A DNA stretch of 21,545 nt from Clostridiaceae bacterium (lineage in GTDB: Bacteria; Bacillota; Clostridia; Oscillospirales; Acutalibacteraceae): NCBI GenBank assembly GCA_016281115.1, contig JAEEHZ010000130.1, positions 1 to 21,545 on the forward strand, given 5' to 3'. Every line of letters begins with the position of its first letter. Position 1 is the stretch's first letter. Below, one piece after another: positions 15,892 to 21,545 of this stretch. The notes beneath the pieces are model-generated. The model searched no databases. It was not told where the DNA came from and saw only the letters and a program-made list of their open reading frames with translations. The position numbers were made by a program, and so were the translations under genes.

Positions 15892-16833
15892 ATGAAAATG
15901 ACGTTAAGCGAGCGGGTAATGATTCCCGAAAGAGTAAGAATACCCGTTTTGGGAGGGCTTTGGTACAAGTTTTTATGCTATCGTAAAAGAAAACGGATTT
16001 CTCGGATGGACATAGAAAAATTATCCCTTAATAAGGAAGACCGTAATGAAAAGTTAATTTTTACTTTAACTACGTTTCCCGATAGGATTGACAGCGTACA
16101 GTATACTCTGAAAACTTTGTTTTCGCAATCTCTGAAGCCCGATCGGGTTATTCTTTGGCTTGCGGCAGAAGAGTTTGAAAATTTTGAATTTCCGGAAAGT
16201 ATAAAAAAATTTATAGATATCGGTTTGGAGATACGTTATTGCGATAATTTATACGGGCACAAGAGATACTACAAACTTTATGAGAGTTTGAAAGAAAACG
16301 AGTTGATGGTAATGTTTGACGACGATATCTTGTTTCCCAAATATTTGGTGGAAAGGTTATACGATAAATGGCAAACGAACAAAAAATGCATTGTTTGTGA
16401 TAGGGGACAGGTGTTGTCGTTCGACGGGGATAAGGTGTTAAACCCCGGAAGGTGGTCGTCAATATCAAACGTAGGGTTAAAACAACCTTCTTTCAGAATA
16501 TTAGCATCTCCCGGCGGCGGATGTTTAATACCGCCGAATTCGCTATACAAAGATGCGTGCGATTCGGAAATCATAAAGAAATACGCACTAAAAACGGGCG
16601 ATATTTGGTTAATGTTTATGGCAGTTCAAAATAATACTAAAATTATGAGAACGTATAAATATCACAGGACGTTTATTTTGTCAGAAAGACAACAGACGGT
16701 TCAGTTGGGCAAAGAAGCGATTTATCAAGGTCGGTATATAAAAACTTTTAACGATCTTGCCGAAGCATATCCGCACGCATATAGCAATATGCTTTCCGAA
16801 ACGGACCAAGGGAAAGCGATTAATGGGAAATAA
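15892..16833 (+). CDS. Putative GT-A fold glycosyltransferase
   Basis: The 313-residue protein has a basic N terminus (MIPERVRIP...YRKRKRISRMD) that may touch the membrane. The catalytic-type domain follows with LIFTLTTFPDRIDSVQYTL (55-73), SLKPDRVILWLAAEEF, EIRYCDNLYGHKRYYKLYE and MVMFDDDILFP (139-149), with an acidic D143-D144-D145 metal site. The later VCDRGQVLS and SPGGGCLIPP segments are common in this family. An ATG also lies two codons downstream (15898). It starts 6 bases after the preceding gene, and its 3' end overlaps wzx by 11 bases. The general family is clear, the donor is not. Confidence 0.8.
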   Translation: MKMTLSERVMIPERVRIPVLGGLWYKFLCYRKRKRISRMDIEKLSLNKEDRNEKLIFTLTTFPDRIDSVQYTLKTLFSQSLKPDRVILWLAAEEFENFEFPESIKKFIDIGLEIRYCDNLYGHKRYYKLYESLKENELMVMFDDDILFPKYLVERLYDKWQTNKKCIVCDRGQVLSFDGDKVLNPGRWSSISNVGLKQPSFRILASPGGGCLIPPNSLYKDACDSEIIKKYALKTGDIWLMFMAVQNNTKIMRTYKYHRTFILSERQQTVQLGKEAIYQGRYIKTFNDLAEAYPHAYSNMLSETDQGKAINGK

Positions 16834-18355
16834 AACGAGTTCGCAAATAAAAATAGGTGCAATAATATCGTATTTTGCTATTTTTGCATCTACCGTATTA
16901 TCGTTATTCTATACTCCTTGGATGAAAAATCAGATAGGAGATGCTAATTACGGTTTATATACTCTGGTAAGTACGTTAATAGCGATATTTTTGATGGATT
17001 TCGGTTTAGGCACTGCGGCAACGAGGTTCTTATCGAAATTCAGGGCGGAAAACGATGTGCAAAAAATCAACGATACGGTTGGCTATATTTTTAAACTGTA
17101 TCTTATCATTGACGCATTGATTTTAGTTACGTTTACCGTTTTATATTTTTTAATAGATAATATTTACGTGGGATTGACGGTCGAAGAAAGAAGTGTATTT
17201 AAAACTATTTTTCTTATTTTCGGCACGTATAGCGTATTTGCTTTTCCGTTTGCTCCTTTAAGCGGAATATTAAACGCTTACGAAAAATTTATTCAGTTAA
17301 AACTCTGCGATTTGTTTCAGAAACTCTTTTCCGTAGCATTAATTGTGGTGGTTTTATTGTTACAATACGGCGTTATCGCATTAGTGTTAATGAACGCCGT
17401 TGCGGGAATAGTAACGATTCTGATAAAGCTCCTGATAATCGGCAAGGGGCGGCTGATAAAACCTAATTTCAAAGTAAAAAACATGGGATTGTTAAAAAGC
17501 ATCTTTGGTTTTTCGATTTGGGCGACCGTTCTTGCCTTGGCGGAAAGGTTGATTTTCAATATAGCGCCTTCAATCCTTGGTATTACTTCTAACAGTATGG
17601 AAATCGCATTGTTTTCGCCCGTTGCGCAATTAGAAGGATATTTTTATTCGTTCGCATTTGCTATAAATGGTTTATTTATGCCTACTATTGCGAGATTGGA
17701 TGAGGAGCATGACGAAGCGAAAATATCCGATCTAATGAAGAAGGTCGGCAAATTCCAAATAATTATTTTAGGCTTAATTTATAGCGGAATCGTCGTAGTC
17801 GGCTCTGAATTTTTGCTTTTATGGATGGGGGAGAAATATGTTATAAGCGCATATTGTACGATGCTGATTTTAACGCCGTCTATCCTGTTGTACCCGCAAC
17901 AGATTGCCAACACGTTGATGTCCATACGAAATAAAATCAAATATCAGTCAATAAGTGCGTTGGTTGCCGGTGTGATAAACGTTGCTTTGTCTTTTGCTCT
18001 CACTCCGAAATACGGTGTTTGGGGCGCGGCGATTTCAATTTGTGTTGCTTTTATTGTAAAGCTTATAATGTTGAATTTGTTTTATAAAAAAATATTAGGG
18101 TTACGGCTAAAGTCTTTTTACATAAACGTCTACTTAAGATTTGCGGTCGTAATAATTGTGTCCGTTTTGATTTCATATTTTAGCGTCGGATTTATAACCG
18201 TAACAGGATGGTGGGGACTGTTTATTAAAGTTGTAATTTGCACCTTTGTATACATGATCGTTGTGATTTTAGCATTGAGTAAAGAGGAAAAAAGCAATGT
18301 CATAACGGGTATAAAAAAGAAATTCGGTAAAAAAAATGAAAATAGCGATAATTGA
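16823..18355 (+). CDS. wzx: Wzx-type polysaccharide flippase (MOP superfamily)
   Basis: Integral membrane protein of 510 residues with about twelve to fourteen membrane segments. It is expected to flip undecaprenyl-PP-linked repeat units to the outer face of the membrane. The N-terminal region is of the Wzx type: IKIGAIISYFAIFASTVLSL, TPWMKNQIGDANYGLYTLVS, then MDFGLGTAATRFLSKFRAE. PFAPLSGILNAYEKFIQLKL and the mid-protein SIWATVLALAERLIF segment follow. A late LALSKEEKSN turns into a strongly basic tail. I start at ATG 16823 (MGNKTSSQIK), which has AAGGGAAAG about 9 bases upstream; the frame is open from a TTG at 16757, but that extension is not flippase-like. It overlaps the preceding gene by 11 bases and the following dehydrogenase gene by 20. 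Confidence 0.92.
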   Translation: MGNKTSSQIKIGAIISYFAIFASTVLSLFYTPWMKNQIGDANYGLYTLVSTLIAIFLMDFGLGTAATRFLSKFRAENDVQKINDTVGYIFKLYLIIDALILVTFTVLYFLIDNIYVGLTVEERSVFKTIFLIFGTYSVFAFPFAPLSGILNAYEKFIQLKLCDLFQKLFSVALIVVVLLLQYGVIALVLMNAVAGIVTILIKLLIIGKGRLIKPNFKVKNMGLLKSIFGFSIWATVLALAERLIFNIAPSILGITSNSMEIALFSPVAQLEGYFYSFAFAINGLFMPTIARLDEEHDEAKISDLMKKVGKFQIIILGLIYSGIVVVGSEFLLLWMGEKYVISAYCTMLILTPSILLYPQQIANTLMSIRNKIKYQSISALVAGVINVALSFALTPKYGVWGAAISICVAFIVKLIMLNLFYKKILGLRLKSFYINVYLRFAVVIIVSVLISYFSVGFITVTGWWGLFIKVVICTFVYMIVVILALSKEEKSNVITGIKKKFGKKNENSDN

Positions 18356-19304
18356 TAAAAAATATCAAAATGCATGCCGCCTATTAGATGATAACGGATA
18401 CACACATCTAAATAGTGAAAGTGAATTGTGCAATTCTGATATTTCTAACGTAGAGATAATTTGCGGCAATCCCGATAAACATAATCTACTAAAATATAAA
18501 AATTTAAAACTTCTATTGTTGCCGTCGCATGGCTATAACGATTATGATAGTAGCAAGTATTATATTTCTCAAACTATGGTAGCAACTTGTAATGGCATAT
18601 ATTCCGTTCCGATTGCCGAGTACGTTATTTGTTGTATGATGCTCATGGGGAAACGATCGATTTGCAATTATGTCGGGGTGCCTTTTTTTAAGTTTCTATT
18701 TAGAAGTTTAGAAATTGACAATTCGCAAGACAAAGAGCTTGAGAAATGTTCAGTCGCAATTTACGGATGTGGAAGTATTGGAAATGAAATTTCAATCAAA
18801 TTAAAAAATTTGGGTTGTAAAAAGATTTATGGTGTAAAACGGAATTCAAAAGCAGTTTACGGCGGCGAGTACACCGAGATATTACCGTTAGAGAAAGCAG
18901 AGGGAATATTGAATAAAATGGATTACGTTATATCCGTGATGCCCGAAAATCAAGATTCAATAGGTTATTTTAATGAAAACCGGTTTAATGCCATGAATAA
19001 AAACACCATTTTTATAAACGTAGGGAGAGGCAGTGCCGTGGTGTTTAGGGATTTGTTAAAATGCCTTAAAAGAAAAAGAATTTCAGGTGCGGTTTTAGAC
19101 GTAACGGATCCTGAACCTATTAGTTATTGTTCGTTGGCAAGAAGGACAAGACGATTGCTGATTACGAATCACAGCAGTTTCTTTTCAAATGAGAACGATG
19201 CTCGTATTGATAGTATGTTTTGTAGTCAACTTAATTTATTTTTTAACGATAAAAATTTGTATCATTCAATAAAAATTAATTTAAAAGATAATGAATATGA
19301 TTGA
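18336..19304 (+). CDS. D-isomer-specific 2-hydroxyacid dehydrogenase, active site intact
   Basis: NAD(H)-dependent oxidoreductase of 322 residues that interconverts a 2-keto acid and its D-2-hydroxy acid. Unlike the paralogue at 8205, all expected residues are seen: the GxGxxG loop in AIYGCGSIGNEISIKL (G144, G146, G149), the substrate Arg R231 in INVGRGSAVV, the Glu E260 in DVTDPEP, and the catalytic His H279 in LITNHSSF. NGIYSVPIAEYVICC (86-100) is the paralogous counterpart of the VYTVPIAEF segment in the first copy, so the two share ancestry. It lies after wzx and overlaps it by 20 bases. Its codons and bases are clearly richer in A/T than the rest of the locus (17 G/C in 60 bases at 18481-18540). 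The substrate is unknown; a keto acid made by the aldolase gene is one possibility. Confidence 0.87.
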   Translation: MKIAIIDKKYQNACRLLDDNGYTHLNSESELCNSDISNVEIICGNPDKHNLLKYKNLKLLLLPSHGYNDYDSSKYYISQTMVATCNGIYSVPIAEYVICCMMLMGKRSICNYVGVPFFKFLFRSLEIDNSQDKELEKCSVAIYGCGSIGNEISIKLKNLGCKKIYGVKRNSKAVYGGEYTEILPLEKAEGILNKMDYVISVMPENQDSIGYFNENRFNAMNKNTIFINVGRGSAVVFRDLLKCLKRKRISGAVLDVTDPEPISYCSLARRTRRLLITNHSSFFSNENDARIDSMFCSQLNLFFNDKNLYHSIKINLKDNEYD

Positions 19305-20298
19305 TAAAACAAAAAGTAACGTTTACTTCATAATGAAGTTTTTTGCTATATGCAGCGTAATATATGCTCATACGGTACACGTTGATACGTCTTCTAAACT
19401 TTTACAGATTATAACTGAATTTTTAGTATTTTTCGGAACGAACGGCGTAGCGATATTTTTTATTTTGGGAGGATTTTTTTATCATAGAGAAAAAGGCGAC
19501 GATAAGATATTTTGGAAGAAAAAATTTTTTAACATCGTTATACCGTGGGTGATAATCAGTTCATTGACTTTTATTGTAAGAAGTATATCCGTCGAATCGT
19601 TTATCTTTATAGATTACATAAAATGGATTTTGGGATTTGGCTCGTCTTATTATTTTGTTACGGTTTTCTTAATCTTTTTATTTATTTTCAAGTGGTTTAA
19701 AGATAACACTTTAATACTGACTGTGTTTGCACTTTTAAATCCATTGAGTTTATGTCTGGAATATTTTGGAATTTGGAAATTCGCCGAATTCTACACGCCG
19801 TTTCTTAATATTTTTAATTGGATCGGATATTTCAGTATCGGATTGTTGATTAAAAAATACGCTTTGGATGATGTTTTGCTCAATAAAAAGTTTTTAGTAT
19901 GTTTCTTTGCTCTTGCGCAAATATTTTTATTCGTTTTAATTTTTGAATTGATAGGAGACCACTATACTTATTTTAATCCGATTGCGTATCTGTATAATAT
20001 AGTATGTTTTGTAATAATTTTTTATCTGTCTTTTTTGTTGAGAAAGATTAAATGTTTTGCGTATATAGGAATTAACACGTTTTTTATATATTTGATCCAT
20101 ATGCCGATAGTGCAGTTTATTATTGCAAGACTGCCGAATCATTGGCTTATAAATTGTTTTTCGGGCGTAATGGGAGTAGTCATTATGGCCTTAGTGGTTT
20201 TCGTATTAGATTTAATTTTATCGTTCAAATTCGTTTGCGTCGCCAAAAGAATATTAGGGATAAAGGACGGATATGAAGAGATAAAAAGGCTATATTAA
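19291..20298 (+). CDS. Acyltransferase-3 family membrane protein (second copy)
   Basis: Multi-pass membrane protein of 335 residues that should transfer an acyl group to a sugar of the polymer. The family N terminus is present as VYFIMKFFAICSVIYAHTVH, with the conserved His at H27, followed by FGTNGVAIFFILGGFFYHR. Later hydrophobic spans include IPWVIISSLTFIV, YYFVTVFLIFLFIF and INTFFIYLIHMPIVQFI, the last of which has the family's L-x-H-x-P pattern. It is only distantly like the first copy at 11416 and could carry a different acyl group or target another sugar. ATG codons at 19291 and 19297 are both possible; neither has a clear ribosome binding site, and the 14-base overlap with the dehydrogenase gene suggests coupling. 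It is the last gene of the operon and strongly AT-rich (17 G/C in 60 bases at 19621-19680). Confidence 0.85.
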   Translation: MNMIDKTKSNVYFIMKFFAICSVIYAHTVHVDTSSKLLQIITEFLVFFGTNGVAIFFILGGFFYHREKGDDKIFWKKKFFNIVIPWVIISSLTFIVRSISVESFIFIDYIKWILGFGSSYYFVTVFLIFLFIFKWFKDNTLILTVFALLNPLSLCLEYFGIWKFAEFYTPFLNIFNWIGYFSIGLLIKKYALDDVLLNKKFLVCFFALAQIFLFVLIFELIGDHYTYFNPIAYLYNIVCFVIIFYLSFLLRKIKCFAYIGINTFFIYLIHMPIVQFIIARLPNHWLINCFSGVMGVVIMALVVFVLDLILSFKFVCVAKRILGIKDGYEEIKRLY

Positions 20299-20312
20299 TT
20301 TATCGTTATATC

Positions 20313-20341
20313 TTGATTGCTTTTCGATTTAGTGATAGAAT
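20313..20341 (+). promoter_or_regulatory. Likely separate promoter for capE
   Basis: TTGATT (20313-20318) and TAGAAT (20336-20341) are separated by 17 bases in the only gap in the locus after position 808 that is long enough for a promoter (20299-20391). Transcription would start near 20348. No terminator hairpin is visible between the preceding gene and this site, so read-through from the long operon is also possible. The match is fair, not as good as the promoter at 680. Confidence 0.55.
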
Positions 20342-20377
20342 TTAAAAGATAATAGTTTAATGATATATTTTACTTAC

Positions 20378-20383
20378 AGGAGG
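20378..20383 (+). promoter_or_regulatory. Consensus ribosome binding site for capE
   Basis: A perfect AGGAGG, 8 bases before the ATG at 20392. Most genes of the upstream operon have weak or coupled sites, so this strong independent site fits capE being its own transcription and translation unit. Confidence 0.85.
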
Positions 20384-20391
20384 TCGGTAAA

Positions 20392-21438
20392 ATGGGAGTA
20401 TTTACAGGAAAAACATTGATGATTACAGGGGGGACGGGGAGTTTCGGTAACGCCGTATTGAATCGCTTTTTAAAAACCGATATCGGCGAAATTCGCATTT
20501 TTTCCCGCGACGAGAAAAAACAGGACGATATGCGCCACGAATATCAGGCAAAATATCCGAAAGAGTGCGGCAAAATAAAATTCTATATCGGCGACGTACG
20601 TTCTTTGGAGTCTTGCAAAGGGGCTATGCACGGCGTGGATTATATCTTTCATGCGGCGGCGTTAAAGCAAGTGCCTTCCTGCGAATTCTTCCCGATGGAA
20701 GCGGTAAAGACCAACGTTATCGGGACGGATAACGTACTTACCTCCGCAATAGAAGAAGACGTTAAATCGGTTATTTGCTTATCCACCGATAAAGCGGCGT
20801 ATCCCGTAAATGCAATGGGAACGAGTAAAGCTATGGAAGAAAAAGTCGCCGTTGCGAAATCCCGTTACAGCGGAAATACGAAAATCTGCTGTACGCGTTA
20901 CGGTAACGTTATGTGTAGTAGGGGTTCTGTTATTCCTTTATGGATAGACCAGATCAGAAACGGGCAACCCATAACTATTACCGAGCCCGCTATGACGAGA
21001 TTTATCATGAGCCTTGACGAAGCGGTCGATCTCGTGTTGTTCGCCTTCGAACACGGCGAAAACGGCGATATACTCGTCCAGAAAGCACCCGCTTGTACTA
21101 TACAGACGCAGGCGGAAGCGGTCTGCGAACTTTTCGGCGGCAAAAAAGAAGATATAAAAGTTATCGGAATCCGTCACGGCGAAAAGATGTACGAAACGCT
21201 TTTAACCAACGAAGAGTGTGCGCAGGCTATCGATATGGGGAATTTTTATCGCGTTCCCGCAGACAATCGCGGACTTAATTACGATAAATACTTCAAAGAA
21301 GGCAATGTGGAACGAAATCCGTTAAAGGAGTTTGATTCCAGCAACACTAAGTTATTGACGGTAGCCGAAGTGAAAGAAAAATTGCTCAGTTTGCAGTATA
21401 TCAGAGAAGAACTTGCAAAATTCGGCGATAAGCGTTAA
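20392..21438 (+). CDS. capE: CapE-like UDP-GlcNAc 4,6-dehydratase/5-epimerase
   Basis: Short-chain dehydrogenase/reductase family enzyme that converts UDP-GlcNAc to a UDP-2-acetamido-2,6-dideoxy-4-hexulose with inversion at C5, the first step to UDP-L-FucNAc. The 348-residue protein has the NAD-binding MITGGTGSFGNAVLNRF (10-26), RDEKKQDDMRHEYQ (39-52), HAAALKQVPSCEFFP (87-101), the catalytic STDK (131-134), and NAMGTSKAMEEK (140-151). Here Met (M142) stands where most relatives have Tyr of Y-x-x-x-K, with K146. This Met and the LSTDKAAYPVNAMG context are hallmarks of CapE rather than PseB or PglF. CTRYGNVMCSRGSVIPLW and RHGEKMYETLL are also present. GC content is much higher than in the preceding genes (31 in 60 at 20581-20640). 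It is followed by capF, 9 bases downstream. Confidence 0.92.
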   Translation: MGVFTGKTLMITGGTGSFGNAVLNRFLKTDIGEIRIFSRDEKKQDDMRHEYQAKYPKECGKIKFYIGDVRSLESCKGAMHGVDYIFHAAALKQVPSCEFFPMEAVKTNVIGTDNVLTSAIEEDVKSVICLSTDKAAYPVNAMGTSKAMEEKVAVAKSRYSGNTKICCTRYGNVMCSRGSVIPLWIDQIRNGQPITITEPAMTRFIMSLDEAVDLVLFAFEHGENGDILVQKAPACTIQTQAEAVCELFGGKKEDIKVIGIRHGEKMYETLLTNEECAQAIDMGNFYRVPADNRGLNYDKYFKEGNVERNPLKEFDSSNTKLLTVAEVKEKLLSLQYIREELAKFGDKR

Positions 21439-21447
21439 AATAAACTT

Positions 21448-21545
21448 ATGAAGATATTAGTTACGGGGGCGAAAGGGTTCGTCGGCAGAAACCTTTGCGA
21501 AAATTTAAAAAATATCAGAGACGGCAAAAACAAAACCCGCCCGAA
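21448..21545 (+). CDS. capF: CapF-like NAD-dependent epimerase/reductase, N-terminal 32 residues (3' end cut)
   Basis: The frame from ATG 21448 is open to the window end and reads MKILVTGAKGFVGRNLCENL, then KNIRDGKNKTRP. The glycine-rich TGAKGFVGRNL is the Rossmann NAD(P)-binding loop and the following segment resembles CapF proteins. CapF reduces and epimerises the CapE product to UDP-2-acetamido-2,6-dideoxy-L-talose, which CapG then converts to UDP-L-FucNAc. The position immediately after capE supports this. There is no strong Shine-Dalgarno sequence in the 9-base gap. Only about 32 residues are visible, so the call rests on the N terminus and context. Confidence 0.8.
   Translation, partial: MKILVTGAKGFVGRNLCENLKNIRDGKNKTRP

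Noticed and set aside
16757..16822. TTG-initiated N-terminal extension of wzx
   Set aside because: The extension is basic and unlike flippases, and it overlaps the preceding gene; ATG 16823 has a good ribosome binding site.
20341..20369. Second possible promoter (TTTAAA...TATATT) before capE
   Set aside because: The -35 box is poor compared with the TTGATT/TAGAAT pair just upstream.
1..21545. CRISPR array, tRNA/rRNA genes, transposases or long repeats
   Set aside because: Looked for on both strands; none seen.

Overview
The window is a Wzx/Wzy-type surface polysaccharide (capsule or exopolysaccharide) biosynthesis locus, read entirely on the + strand. The organism looks like an anaerobic, Clostridia-like Bacillota member, probably a gut lineage. 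The evidence is an LL-diaminopimelate aminotransferase (DapL) at the left edge, AT-leaning composition, AGGAGG-type ribosome binding sites, a near-consensus sigma-A promoter, and a CapE/CapF pair at the right edge. A finer placement (for example Christensenellales) would be a guess. No RNA gene, CRISPR array, insertion sequence or transposase is visible.

Layout. Positions 2-499 are the 3' end of dapL, closed by a strong rho-independent terminator at 519-546. A roughly 300-base gap follows, holding a good promoter (680-708) and a leader of about 95 bases. From 808 to 20298 nineteen genes run head to tail with small gaps or overlaps (4-38 bases), so they look like one operon. They fall into blocks: (a) a bacillosamine-type priming set, with PglE-like aminotransferase, PglD-like N-acetyltransferase and PglC-like phosphoglycosyl transferase, plus a PIG-L deacetylase; (b) an unusual metabolic block of a PLP fold-III amino-acid decarboxylase, ATP-grasp ligase, HpcH/HpaI-type aldolase and a degenerate D-2-hydroxyacid dehydrogenase, interrupted by a GT4 glycosyltransferase; (c) assembly genes, with further glycosyltransferases, an acyltransferase-3 protein, Wzy polymerase and Wzx flippase; (d) a visibly AT-rich tail with a second D-2-hydroxyacid dehydrogenase, active site intact, and a second acyltransferase-3. 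After a 93-base gap with its own likely promoter and a perfect AGGAGG site come capE (20392-21438) and the start of capF (21448 to the window end). These are the first steps to UDP-L-FucNAc.

How the genes may work together (inference). A 4-keto amino sugar nucleotide is aminated and acetylated, then moved onto undecaprenyl phosphate by the PglC-like enzyme. Six glycosyltransferases extend the unit, Wzx flips it, Wzy polymerises it, and two membrane acyltransferases decorate it. The deacetylase, decarboxylase, ligase, aldolase and two dehydrogenases are not needed for ordinary sugar assembly. Together they suggest that a non-sugar group (an amine, amino acid or hydroxy acid) is made and attached to the glycan. 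This block is the most interesting part of the window. No PglF-type 4,6-dehydratase, chain-length regulator (Wzz or tyrosine kinase) or ligase gene is present here; these may lie outside.
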